DNA from: Roseiarcus sp963696665
GTDB taxonomy: Bacteria; Pseudomonadota; Alphaproteobacteria; Rhizobiales; Beijerinckiaceae
Direction: 5' to 3'
Assembly: GCA_963696665.1 (NCBI GenBank)
Contig: CAVOLE010000040.1
Coordinates: 1-64,000 of the forward strand
DNA: 64,000 nucleotides
Program-made: the position numbers and the translations under genes
The notes under the pieces: model-generated
Database searches by the model: none
What the model was told of the DNA's origin: nothing
Seen by the model: the letters and a program-made list of their open reading frames with translations, nothing else
Shown: piece after piece, positions 1-8,754 of the stretch
Numbering within the stretch: position 1 is the stretch's first letter
How the letters are laid out: each line of letters opens with the position of its first letter

Positions 1-984
1 GACGCTATCGCTATCTGGTTATGCGACGGCGTATGAGACTGGCTCGGCGCTTACGCTCACCCAACATTCGCCGCGGCTCCCCAACTGGCCCGAGGATCTT
101 GCGCTCACGATTGCGGTTATCGCCGATATTCACGCCTGCTATCCTTGGATGTCAGAAGAGCGTGTCGGCGAAATCGTCGACCTGGCCAACGCCCAGAGGC
201 CGGATCTCACTGTGCTGCTCGGCGACTACGTGTGCACGCATCCGTTCGTTACCGGATATGTGCCGCCCGGCGCCTGGGCGCGCGTTGGCTCGAACTCGAA
301 GCGCCGCTTGGCGTTTTTGCAATTCTCGGCAATCACGACTGGTGGTTCGCGGCCATTCCAACGGAGCCGGCGGACAATTCTCGCAGCGTCCGCCGGGCGC
401 TCGCGGAAGCGGGGGTTCCGCTCCTTGAAAATCAGTCGGTGCGATTATCTCAGAACGGACGGCCCTTCTGGCTGATTGGCCTTGGCGACCTGCTGGCGCG
501 TGCGCCTAACCCGCGCCATGGTCACGGCGTCGACGATCTGCCGGCGGCGATGCGTGCGATCGACGATGACGCCCCTGCGATCCTGCTCGTTCACGAGCCG
601 TACTTCTTCCCATGGGTTCCCGATCGGATCGCTCTGACGCTCGCAGGCCATATGCATGGCGGGCAAGTCAATGTTCCCGTCATTGGCCCTCCCGTCGGTC
701 TGCTCAAGCGGCGCTCCTCGAAATACATCTATGGGCAATACGCATCGGGCGAGAAGCGGTAGATTCTAGGCGGACTGGGAACGTCGCTCGCTCCGGTGCG
801 CATCCTCCGCCCGCCGGAAGTGGTGATGGTGAAGCTCGGCGGGAAGGCGACTGGCCTAAGCCCTATCTCGACGGGGTCGCGCGATGGCGCGACCAGCAAC
901 GCCGCCATCGTCCAATTGAAAGGCCGGGTGACGCGCGGATCCTTGAGCAAGCGGCTCGCGAGGCGCAGGGCATCGTCAACTTGA
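1..984 (+). pseudogene. Calcineurin-like metallophosphoesterase, broken and cut by window edge
   Basis: The gene enters from the left edge, so its true start is not visible. Family motifs are readable but lie in two frames. AVIADIH (about 109-132) and LLGDYV are in one frame; GNHDWW (about 322), HEPYFF and AGHMHGGQ (about 643-663) are in the next. The switch falls near 270-290. After the family's usual GEKR segment an in-frame TAG (760-762) interrupts the tail, and the following codons still read as the family C-terminus (GGLGTS, then RPPEVVMVKL). One frameshift plus one nonsense codon argue for a dying gene rather than a single read error. Relatives (YkuE type) are metal-dependent phosphohydrolases at the membrane. 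The first IS6 copy lies directly downstream. Confidence 0.8.
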
Positions 985-1790
985 GCAACGCTGGGCCGAA
1001 GAGAGACGATTTTTCTTATAGCTGAGGTCAGGCGGCGGCGCCCGTCCTGGAGATCTCGCGCCAGAGCGCAAAGGCTCGCTCGCGCGAAGCGCGGCGGAAG
1101 TCAGCAGTGGGGAATTCGGGATAAGGGATGTGGAAGAGATTCGCATTTGATCGTGAACCGACAGAAACCGTTGGGCCTGCCGGGCTGATTTAAATCGCTT
1201 CATGATCCGTTCGCGGCGTCTTGTCTGCTGATGAGAATTCTCCGCCCGGTTGTTCAGCCCCTTGTGCTGGCGGTGTTCAACGCGAAGATCCATCTTCGCC
1301 CTTGCCGCGCCGTATGAACCGAGCTTGTCGGTGATCATGACGCGCGGCGGCGTCACGGCGGATTTCAGGAGCTTCCTCATAAGCCTTGCGCGCGCGCGTG
1401 TCTCTTCGGCGCTGGATCAAGACGTCAAGAACGAAGCCATTCTGATCGACGGCGCGCCACAGCCAGTGTTGCTCGCCCGCGATCGAGACGGAGACCTCAT
1501 CCATATGCCATTTGTCGCCGCGAGCAGGCGCGCGCTGGAGGATCTGATCGGAGAAGGTCTTGCCAAACTTCTTCCACTGGCGCACGGCTCTCGTACGTCA
1601 CGCAAATCCCGCGCGCCGCCAGCATCTCCTCGACCATGCGAAGGCTCAAGGCAAACCGGAAATAGAGCCAGATCGCATGGCTGATGATCTCCGGCGGGAA
1701 GCGACGACGGCGATAGAGCGGATCACGGACACTCGACATGGCCTCCGCTTACCCCGTGGACCTTTCTCAACTCGTTAAGCTGACGGTGCC
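969..1790 (-). mobile_element. IS6-family element, copy 1 (degenerate)
   Basis: The element is bounded by imperfect terminal inverted repeats. The left end reads GGCATCGTCAACTTGA and the right end, on the other strand, GGCACCGTCAGCTTAA. It carries a frameshifted DDE transposase on the minus strand. The 8 bases outside the two ends (aggcgcag and cgccgaac) do not match, so no target duplication is left. Copy 2 at 4156-4983 lies in the opposite orientation and copy 3 is at 46728-47262. The 10 bases outside its right end (CGCCGAACAG) reappear inverted outside copy 2. Confidence 0.85.
1028..1739 (-). pseudogene. IS6-family transposase, copy 1, multiply frameshifted
   Basis: Read leftward from ATG at 1739 the protein begins MSSVRDPLYRRRRFPPEII and has the family features: an N-terminal HTH, KWHMDEV with the first catalytic Asp, ITDKLGSY with the second, and the RRRERIMKRFKS segment. 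The frame is lost at least three times: near the TYE codons of the N-terminal part, after QRRRDTRA, and after SVHDQ. An intact relative would be about 236 residues. Parts of copies 2 and 3 supply the undamaged reading, so this copy cannot make active transposase. Confidence 0.85.
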
Positions 1791-1930
1791 CGCCGAACAG
1801 TCGCCGCCCTCCTCGGCAGCGTCGAGCAAGCGGAGATAGGTAACCAAGTGTTGTTCGTCGTATCCCGTCAGAGCCGACGACGTCGGAGCCAGGTCGGCGA
1901 CGTCTGGGTCGAGTGGGTGGCTTCTGCATG
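1791..1930 (-). pseudogene. DUF2285-domain fragment
   Basis: The minus strand encodes LDPDVADLAP, then LTGYDEQHLVTYLRLLDA, the typical start of the DUF2285 family. That family is common in integrative and conjugative elements of Rhizobiales. The match stops where IS6 copy 1 begins, so the 3' part is gone. No start codon is obvious. It is best read as debris of an older integrated element cut by the IS. The assignment rests on recall of the family consensus, not on a search. Confidence 0.5.
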
Positions 1931-2255
1931 ACCGCACCGTAAAAGACATTATTGATCGAGAAACGATAGAGCGCGGCGCACAGCCCAAACAGTTGCTGAT
2001 TGCGCACCGCGCGATGCCCGTTCGGCATCACCGCGATCAGGCCCCGTAGGCCCGCCGGGGTTGCTCCTTATCATGCATCCGATGTCGGTGAGATCTCCGG
2101 GTTTGAAGTCCCGATAGCGGAACGGCGTCTCTTCGTCGGGGAAGGAGACGCCGTCCCGCATGAGGCGCCAGACGGTCCATTCGGTCTCGATGGTGGTATC
2201 GACCAGCCCGATCTCGTCGGGCGCGTCGTCTCGTCCCCTCAGCGCCTCCCCGGCC

Positions 2256-3452
2256 CAGGGCGCGGTCATGAATCGTTAACATGCGAGCAAGACGGTTCGG
2301 AACTGGGGGTTGATTGCCGCTTTGAGGCGTTTTCGCTTGATCGGGATTTTGGTTGGCTCGCGGGTGAGGATGTTGAGGGCGGCGTGGCGCATCCTGGCGA
2401 GGTTGATGGCGGCGTAGTCCTTGCGGATGCGGCATTCATCCTCGCGGAAAGTCACATCGAGCGCCAATGCAGGTTGTTCTCGATGCTCCAATGCGACCGG
2501 GAAGCGGTGAGGAGCAGGGCCGGATCGGGCGGCAGAGAGGAGATATAGAGCCGCGTCTCGATCGAGGTCGCGCCGGTTTTCTTGTCGGTCCGCGTTGCGC
2601 TGATCGCGGCGATGGAGCGCAAGCCCGCCCATCGCGGATGCCGCTCAGCGAGCCAAGCCGCGTCGGCGGCGCGGCCCTTTCGCTCCTCGATCCGCCCATG
2701 CCCGGCTTCGATCCGCCGGCATTCCCCGGAGGCCGAAGCGAGCGCCGGATCGGCGAAGAACTCCGCGACGTCGGCGTGGAGGGAGCCCTGATTCGCCTTC
2801 AGCGCAAGGAGGTAATCGGCCTTTTTGCCGATGATCGTCCTGGCGATGGCCTCTTGCGTCCCGATCGCGTCGATGGTGACGATCGCCCCTTCGATCGCCA
2901 GCATGGCGAGAAGCTCGGGGATGGCGGTGATCTCGTTGCTCTTGGCGTCGAGCGCCCGCGCCGCCAGCACGAGACCGGCCTCGTGCGCATAGGCCGAGAC
3001 GACATGCAAGGCGCCCGTTCCGCTCCCGTCCCGCTTCGCGCCGCGCAAGGTCTTGCCGTCGATCGCCACGACGCCCGACACCTTCGCCTTGAGGCTGGCG
3101 ACCCAACCCGAAAAGGCTCGCTCAAGCGCCTTCGGATCGAGCGCCCGCAGCACCCGGCGCAAGGTCTGAGCCGGCGCGACGCCATGACGAAAGGGGAGAA
3201 ACCGGCGAAGCCAGTCAAGCTGCTCCTCGCCGAACATCGCGATCTCGTCGAAATCCTCCATCCGGCACAAAAGACCCGCCAGAACCGTCAGCAGCACCTC
3301 GCCCAACGGATAGGTCGTCATGCCGGGGATGCGATGATCCCCGACCGCCTTGATGTGATCCAGAAACGTCATGCTCATCGCCAAATCTCCTGCTTCGGCG
3401 ACTTAAATCCATTTCCTCCCTCACCGCATTAACGATTTATGATTCCGCCCTG
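2256..3452 (-). mobile_element. ISAs1-family insertion sequence
   Basis: The terminal inverted repeats read CAGGGCGCGGTCATGAATCG at the left and, on the opposite strand, CAGGGCGGAATCATAAATCG at the right, followed on both sides by TTAA. CAGGGC ends are usual for this family. The 7-bp sequence CCCCGGC flanks both ends (2248-2254 and 3454-3460) and fits a target duplication. The element carries one transposase gene and sits inside an unknown gene, within the segment bracketed by the IS6 copies. Confidence 0.85.
2276..3378 (-). pseudogene. ISAs1-family transposase, one frameshift
   Basis: From ATG 3378 (MSMTFLDHIKAVGDHRIPG) the protein has the DDE_Tnp_1-associated N-terminus and then the catalytic core VVAIDGKTLRGAKR, IVTIDAIGTQ and HWSIENNLHW. 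The frame breaks just after LHW near 2455-2465. The remainder (LDVTFREDECRIRKDYAA to FRTVLLAC) reads in another frame to 2276. The rejoined length, about 365 residues, is normal for the family. A single indel is the only visible lesion, so this IS is younger in appearance than the IS6 copies around it. Confidence 0.85.
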
Positions 3453-4155
3453 ACCCCGGCGGCCTTAAGAACGACGACATGGTTCGAAAGTGATAGGTCG
3501 CGGTTCTCCAACACGAGCACGGAACGCGCCTCAATGTCCTTCCAGCTCTCTAGTTTCGGCAGCTTCTTCGCCAATGCGGCGCGCATCCGTTCAATTCGCG
3601 GCGCCTGAGAGTTGGGCGGCGCAAAGCGGCCGCAGAAGATGCGGCCGTAGGCGACTTCCCGGTGGAGGTGGAGGTCGATACCCTCGACCGTCCCGCGCCG
3701 GTTACTCTCGTGGCCATATGGCTAGGGCCTCGCATCGGCATGCATTTTATCCGCAGTTCCACGCACCCACGCAACGATGGCAGCCTGCGCTTCGGCTATG
3801 CGCTTCGGCTTGAGTCCTTTGCTGGGGTGGATGGCGAAGGTGAGGCGATAGCTGCCGGGGCGGGGCATCTGGTGGTCGAGCGCGGCAGCGATCAGCGTCA
3901 CGAAGGCCGCGAAATCCACCTCCTTGTAAATCTGACCGTCGAAGGCTTCGACGACAGTGTGCTCCAGCGCGTAAGTCCGTTCGCCAAGATCGAATACGTA
4001 TTCGATCGGCGGTCCGAGGCGTTCGTCCTCTGGAGAGTGGCCGTTGGCCCGCACCGCACCGTGGCGCTCCTCAAGTACCCGGACGACGGCGTCGTAGGCG
4101 CGTCGCTCGTTGTCGATCGGTTTGGCGAGCATCTCCGATGGGTTGCTGTTCGGCG

Positions 4156-4983
4156 GGCACCGTCAGCTTAACGAGTCGAGAAAGGTCCACGGGGTAAGCG
4201 GAGGCCATGTCGAGTGTCCGTGATCCGCTCTATCGCGCGTCGCTTCCCGCCGGAGATCATCAGCCATGCGATCTGGCTCTATTTCCGGTTTGCCTTGAGC
4301 CTTCGCATGGTCGAGGAGATGCTGGCGGCGCGCGCGGATTTGCGTGACGTACGAGACCCGTGCGCCAGTGGGGGAAGAAGTTTGGCAAGACCTTCTCCGA
4401 TCAGATCCGCCAGCGCGCGCCTGCTCGCGGCGACAAATGGCATATGGATGAGGTCTCCGTCTCGATCGCGGGCGAGCAACACTGGCTGTGGCGCGCCGTC
4501 GATCAGAATGGCTTCGTTCTTGACGTCTTGATCCAGCGCCGAAGAGACACGCGCGCGGCGCAAAGGCTTATGAGGAAGCTCCTGAAATCCGCCGTGACGC
4601 CGCCGCGCGTCATGATCACCGACAAGCTCGGTTCATACGGCGCGGCAAGGGCGAAGATGGATCTTCGCGTCGAACACCGCCAGCACAAGGGGCTGAACAA
4701 CCGGGCGGAGAATTCTCATCAGCAGACAAGACGCCGCGAACGGATCATGAAGCAATTCAAATCAGCCCGGCAGGCCCAACGGTTTCTGTCGGTTCACGAT
4801 CAAGTCGCGAACCTCTTCCACATCCCTTATCCCGAATTCGCCACTGCTGACTTCCGCCGCGCTTCGCGCGAGCGAGCCTTTGCGCTCTGGCGCGAGATCT
4901 CCAGGACGGGCGCTGCCGCCTGACCTCAGCTATAAGAAAAATCGTCTCTCTTCGGCCCAGCGTTCGCTCAAGTTGACGATGCC
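4156..4983 (+). mobile_element. IS6-family element, copy 2 (inverted relative to copy 1)
   Basis: The left end is GGCACCGTCAGCTTAA and the right end, on the opposite strand, GGCATCGTCAACTTGA, the same pair as copy 1. Outside the left end lies CTGTTCGGCG, the reverse complement of the 10 bases outside the right end of copy 1. The right end runs straight into a truncated pcm-like gene. The two copies therefore bracket 1791-4155 as an inverted pair. Confidence 0.85.
4207..4923 (+). pseudogene. IS6-family transposase, copy 2, 5' part frameshifted
   Basis: The start MSSVRDPLYR is followed by a 2-base loss relative to copy 1. Two further single-base changes lie near GCGGCGCGC and at TACGAGACC. From 4360 the frame is open to the stop (187 codons), covering all catalytic positions: KWHMDEV, ITDKLGSY and the C-terminal Glu region. 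The damage is thus confined to the N-terminal DNA-binding third. The catalytic part differs from copy 1 by few residues, which points to recent common origin. Confidence 0.85.
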
Positions 4984-5575
4984 CTTTCGGGTGCGGATGG
5001 CGCGATATTCGCCATAGCCGCGCGCGATAAGACTGTCGTAGAGCGCCCGCGTGCGCTTCGCCAGGGCGGGAATGATTTCGATCGACCAGACATTCGGCGT
5101 GAGATTCGAAAGATAAGCGGACTGGTAGCCCGACCCGGTGCCGATCTCCAGCACCTTGTCGCCGCGCTTGATCGCCAGCGTGTTGGTCATGCGCGCGACC
5201 GTATGCGGGCCGGTTATGGTGACGCCGAAGCCGATGTTGAGATGATGCCATTCGTAAGCCGTCGAGGTTCTCCGCGGTCACGAACTCCTCGCGCGGCGTG
5301 AGAAGGAAGGCGCGGATATCGGCTTCGTCCCAGACGTCGTGATGGGCGATCAATTGCTTCAGGCGGTCCCAGCGCTGGCCGATGAATTTCGGGTCCTCGC
5401 CGCGGTTCTTCACCATCCATTCGACGAAGGCGTCTCGGCTTTGCCGCGGCGGCGAGGCGCTCGAGTGATAAGCGCCAGGCACGTTGGCCAGCGCGGGGCG
5501 GGCGGCGAGCGCCACGGCCTGCGCCGCCACGCCGAGGACAAACTCGCGCCGGTTCACGGCAAGCTTCACAGTCAT
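4984..5575 (-). pseudogene. Tat-exported protein-L-isoaspartate O-methyltransferase-like gene, truncated
   Basis: The start at 5575 encodes a twin-arginine-like leader (NRREFVLGVAAQAVALAARP), which suggests periplasmic export. The N-terminal part (FIGQRWDRLKQLIAHHDVWD) reads to about 5270, where the frame is lost. The Pcm core (RGDKVLEIGTGSGYQSAYL, the SAM-binding motif I, then VWSIEIIPALAKR) continues in another frame. IS6 copy 2 removes the 3' end after IRTRKG. Pcm enzymes repair isoaspartyl residues; exported versions exist in some alphaproteobacteria. Both the frameshift and the truncation make function unlikely. Confidence 0.8.
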
Positions 5576-5685
5576 TGGCTCAATCCGGGCCTAAAGGCGC
5601 GCCACGGTCAAGGGCGAAATCCCCGCGATAGAGATGGGGTGGAACGGAACTTGATAGGGCTCGCACGAGACCACGCGGAGAGGGC

Positions 5686-6792
5686 ATGCAGTCCAATTCG
5701 TTCGATGTGATCCGCATTCCGACCCACGGACCCGGAGACGTTTCCGGGCTCATGGCTCTCATCGACAGCGGCGCGCTCGAGCCTTCGTCCATTCTGGCGG
5801 TGTTGGGCAAGACCGAAGGCAATGGCGGGGTCAATGACTTCACCCGCGAATACGCCGTCGCTGCATTGTGCAACGCGCTCTCTTCGCGTCTTAAGCTCGC
5901 TCCGCGCGAGGTCGAGGCGAAAATCGCATTCGTCATGTCGGGCGGCACGGAGGGAGTGCTGTCGCCACACATCACGCTCTTTGCGCGAAGCCCGGGCCCC
6001 GAGGGCGTCGGCGGGAACGGCGAGAAGCGATTGAGCGTCGGCATCGCGCATAGCCGGGACTTTCTGCCGGAGGAGATTGGCCGCGACGGGCAGATCGAAG
6101 AAACGACCAAGGCCGTCCGGGCGGCGATGCGCGACGCACGCATCGACGCCGTCAGCGACGTGCATTTCGTCCAGATCAAATGCCCGCTTCTGACCAGTGA
6201 GCGCGTCAAGGAGGCCGCCCAGCGCGGCAAGACGACGGTCACGCCGAGCGGCTATGCGTCAATGGGCTATTCGCGCGGCGCTTCGGCCATCGGGGTCGCC
6301 AAAGCTTTGGGCGAGGTCGGCGCCGAGGTCGGCGAAAGCCAAGTGCTGAAGGACTGGACGCTTTATTCTTCCGTCGCCTCCTGCTCCGCCGGCATCGAGC
6401 TCATACATAATGTCGTCATCCTGATTGGGAACTCGCGCTTCTCATCGAGCCTGTTCAGGATCGGCCACGCGGTGATGCGGGATGCGATCGATCTTCCGGC
6501 GGTGATGCAGGCGATCGAGAGCGTCGGCTTGAACGCGCTCGACCCGCGACCGCAAGGCCGGCTCGTCAACATCTTCGCCAAGGCCGAAGCCTCGCCCGAC
6601 GGCGCGATACGCGGGCTTCGCCATACGATGCTCGACGATTCGGACATCAACGCCACGCGCCACGCCCGCGCGGCGGTCGGCGGACTGATCGGCGGCGTCG
6701 CGGGAACCGGCGCGGTCTATGTCTCGGGCGGCGCCGAGCACCAGGGGCCGGCGGGCGGCGGCCCGGTCGCGGTCATCGCGCGTGTGAGTTGA
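5686..6792 (+). CDS. Cyanuric acid amidohydrolase / barbiturase family ring-opening amidohydrolase
   Basis: The 368-residue protein has the family's normal length and threefold internal architecture. Counted from the ATG, Lys42 (VLGKTEG) and Ser85 (VMSGGTEG) match the first catalytic Lys-Ser pair of AtzD. Further pairs are visible at HFVQIKCP with YSSVASCSAG, and at NIFAKAEAS with YVSGGAEHQGP. AtzD opens the s-triazine ring of cyanuric acid and barbiturase opens barbiturate; the sequence alone does not tell which substrate is used here. No allophanate or biuret hydrolase is adjacent, so no complete s-triazine pathway is visible. It faces away from the pcm pseudogene and its stop lies 46 bases from the luxR stop (convergent). 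Confidence 0.9.
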   Translation: MQSNSFDVIRIPTHGPGDVSGLMALIDSGALEPSSILAVLGKTEGNGGVNDFTREYAVAALCNALSSRLKLAPREVEAKIAFVMSGGTEGVLSPHITLFARSPGPEGVGGNGEKRLSVGIAHSRDFLPEEIGRDGQIEETTKAVRAAMRDARIDAVSDVHFVQIKCPLLTSERVKEAAQRGKTTVTPSGYASMGYSRGASAIGVAKALGEVGAEVGESQVLKDWTLYSSVASCSAGIELIHNVVILIGNSRFSSSLFRIGHAVMRDAIDLPAVMQAIESVGLNALDPRPQGRLVNIFAKAEASPDGAIRGLRHTMLDDSDINATRHARAAVGGLIGGVAGTGAVYVSGGAEHQGPAGGGPVAVIARVS

Positions 6793-6838
6793 CGAACATC
6801 CGCGGGACGGCGGCGCGCCGGCGCCCCGGGACCGCCGC

Positions 6839-7609
6839 CTATTTCAGCGCCTGGGCCGGAATGACGCCCGTGGCGAAAGCGACTGCGGCCGCGTGGGTCA
6901 GGTTCATGCAGCGCAATTTGTGGCGCGCCGCGTCGAGATGCGTCTTCACGCTGCCAAACGCCAGACCCAGGATCTCTGCGATCTCCTGATAGGTCTTGCC
7001 GCGCGCGGCCCAGAGCAAACATTGCTCTTCCCGATTGGACAAATGGACCGGAAAGGCGGGCAATTTGAAATTGATGTGCGAAGCGGAATCAATAAGAACG
7101 GACAAGAGTTTAAGCTTCGCCATATTGGCCGTCTTGTAGGCTTCCCACTCGTCCGTCGGCAGGTCGCTGGTGAACGAAACCAGCGCGCATACGCCGCGGC
7201 GATTGCGCAAGGGAATCGTGAGCCCGTTCCGGCCTACGCTGTGGTTCAGGGCGTCGGCGAAAAACGCCTTCGTCGCTGGATCGTCGACGGGCAGACTGGA
7301 CCAATCGAAGGGTTGATCGGACTTACGCCCGTAATAAATCACCGGGTCGCTGGACATGTATTTTTTTACGAAATACCGGTGCTGCCACAGTCGAGAATAG
7401 GTGACGACCGCGACCAACAGGCACATATCGGGGCTCTTGTCCGGCGACAAGCGCACATAGGAGATGTGAGCGAGACCAATATCGGAAGCAATGCTCCTCA
7501 GAGTGTCCGCGAGGTCATGGTCGTCATTGCCGAGAATCGTCTCGGTCAGCCGCGCTGTCGCCGATTCAATGCTGATCGCCGTGTCCAGCGTTTTGCTAAG
7601 GCTTAACAT
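6839..7609 (-). CDS. LuxR-family autoinducer-binding transcriptional regulator
   Basis: The 256-residue protein has an N-terminal Autoind_bind domain (about 20-165, with the aromatic stretch YGRKSDQPFDWSSLP) and a C-terminal LuxR HTH (LSNREEQCLLWAARGKTYQEIAEILGLAF, split here as LSNREEQCLLWAARG and KTYQEIAEILG). It should bind the acyl- or aryl-homoserine lactone made by the nearby LuxI and regulate from lux-box sites. The ATG at 7609 lies inside the last codons of the upstream small ORF (14-base overlap), so translation is probably coupled. The Autoind_bind domain starts at a normal distance from this ATG, so I chose it over an upstream candidate at 7633. Confidence 0.9.
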   Translation of the reverse strand: MLSLSKTLDTAISIESATARLTETILGNDDHDLADTLRSIASDIGLAHISYVRLSPDKSPDMCLLVAVVTYSRLWQHRYFVKKYMSSDPVIYYGRKSDQPFDWSSLPVDDPATKAFFADALNHSVGRNGLTIPLRNRRGVCALVSFTSDLPTDEWEAYKTANMAKLKLLSVLIDSASHINFKLPAFPVHLSNREEQCLLWAARGKTYQEIAEILGLAFGSVKTHLDAARHKLRCMNLTHAAAVAFATGVIPAQALK

Positions 7610-7832
7610 CGAAGATCCCCAGCATGACCTCATCGCGCGCGTGAGCGACCATCCAGCCGGCCTGAGGGTCTATTCGACCGGAGACATGGCTGCATAGTTC
7701 AAGCAGCTCAACGCAAATGCCATATAGCCTGCGAGCTTCACAAGCGGATAGATTCAATTCACCAACAGGCCGCTTTGTATCTATGAGCTCGGGCGCGCTT
7801 TTTTTCGATTTCTTGGCCACTCCGCCCCCCAT
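7596..7832 (-). CDS. Small unknown protein between luxI and luxR
   Basis: An open frame of 78 residues starts at ATG 7832, with a GTG at 7820 also possible. The product begins with a lysine-rich stretch (AKKSKKS) and then a mixed alpha-helical sequence (ACEARRLYGICVELLELC, later GWMVAHARDEVMLGIFD). There is no signal peptide or membrane segment. It ends 14 bases inside luxR, which suggests co-translation. I do not recognise the family. Its place in a quorum-sensing cassette suggests a modulator of LuxR or LuxI expression, which is inference only. Confidence 0.55.
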   Translation of the reverse strand: MGGGVAKKSKKSAPELIDTKRPVGELNLSACEARRLYGICVELLELCSHVSGRIDPQAGWMVAHARDEVMLGIFDVKP

Positions 7833-8056
7833 ACTTGAGTCCGCCGTCGAAGCGTAGTTTGATGACGTAAGGAAAGAATGACAAGCGACAAAACTGTAGA
7901 CAACAAAACGAGAACATAGTCAACATCATAACTCGAAACACTTGAGAACGCGAATTTGTGCTGTTTTTACTACTTTGAGGTTGCGAAGCGGATCCGATAT
8001 TACCGCATTTCACGCCGGCCTTTTGATGTCCGTTCGGATCGCGCTTGGGCCAGGCG

Positions 8057-8695
8057 TCAGGCGAACGCAATCTCTTTGGCGCCCGGGGCCAGAACGGAGC
8101 CATCGATGCCCGTCGCGGTGCGGAACGCCTCGAGCGGACCCTCGCCGGTGTCGAAAAGGCCGGCGTAGCACATGACCTCGGCGATCGGTTGAGGGGTTCC
8201 TATGATCTGGGGGTTGCATCCGGCGGCTTTGAGAATGCGGAAGATTCTGGCGTCGAAAACGGCCGCGATTTGGGTCAGGCCCGCGGCGACCGCAACTTCG
8301 CCGATGCCCAAAATGAGTTCGTTCAGGACGTGGTTGACGCCGCTGCCGTTTCGTTCCGGCTGGCCGGGGGCGGTGACGGCGCAGATCCGCGAGCACTCCC
8401 AGATCGTGGCGCTCTCGATATAGTCGCCGTCGAGCAATTGCGGAAAGACGTCGCGCAACATGTTTGGGCCGGTGGTCGGCAACAACCTTAAGGAACCCCA
8501 GTATTCTTCAGTATCTGGGTCAACCGACACGAGATAGAGGGGGTTTGCATCGTCGAAACTGTCCCGCTCGTAACCATTATTGACAACCACCTCCCAACCG
8601 AGCCGCTCTGAAAAGGTCTCCGCCCGGTTGCGGAACATGGCGTCCATTTCCTTTGGAAAGAATGACGCATACGACCCCTCGATAAGCTTCAACAT
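8057..8695 (-). CDS. LuxI-family N-acyl-homoserine-lactone synthase
   Basis: The 212-residue protein carries the autoinducer synthase pattern: an N-terminal Arg/Phe/Trp block (MFRNRAETFSERLGW), YLVSVDPDTEEYWGSLRLLPTT, WECSRICAV and the C-terminal acyl-chain region. It joins SAM with an acyl donor to give a homoserine lactone signal. Whether the donor is a fatty acyl-ACP or an aryl-CoA (as in Bradyrhizobium and Rhodopseudomonas) cannot be read here. ATG 8695 has a good ribosome site (AAGGAG). The gene is followed, after 224 bases, by the small ORF and luxR on the same strand. Confidence 0.92.
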   Translation of the reverse strand: MLKLIEGSYASFFPKEMDAMFRNRAETFSERLGWEVVVNNGYERDSFDDANPLYLVSVDPDTEEYWGSLRLLPTTGPNMLRDVFPQLLDGDYIESATIWECSRICAVTAPGQPERNGSGVNHVLNELILGIGEVAVAAGLTQIAAVFDARIFRILKAAGCNPQIIGTPQPIAEVMCYAGLFDTGEGPLEAFRTATGIDGSVLAPGAKEIAFA

Positions 8696-8754
8696 CGCCT
8701 GCTCCTTTTGCAGTCGGAGGCCAAAGGCTGGCGGGCCTTCCAGCGCGAACTGCA

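Larger units (their letters stand above)
1949..4132 (-). pseudogene. Unknown protein gene split by ISAs1 insertion
   Basis: The gene starts at ATG 4132 (MLAKPIDNERRAY) behind a GGAG motif. It runs 136 codons to an in-frame TAG (3722-3724), then continues in the same frame (PYGHESNRRGTVEGIDLHLH and onward) until the ISAs1-family element at 3452. Beyond the element the frame resumes at about 2254 (EALRGRDDAPDEIGLVDTT, later PFRYRDFKPGDLTDIGC). Removing the element and one CCCCGGC repeat joins the halves as LKAAGEALRG with no frame change. I do not recognise the family; it looks soluble, with no signal peptide or membrane segment. Two lesions, an amber codon and the insertion, inactivate it. Confidence 0.7.
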
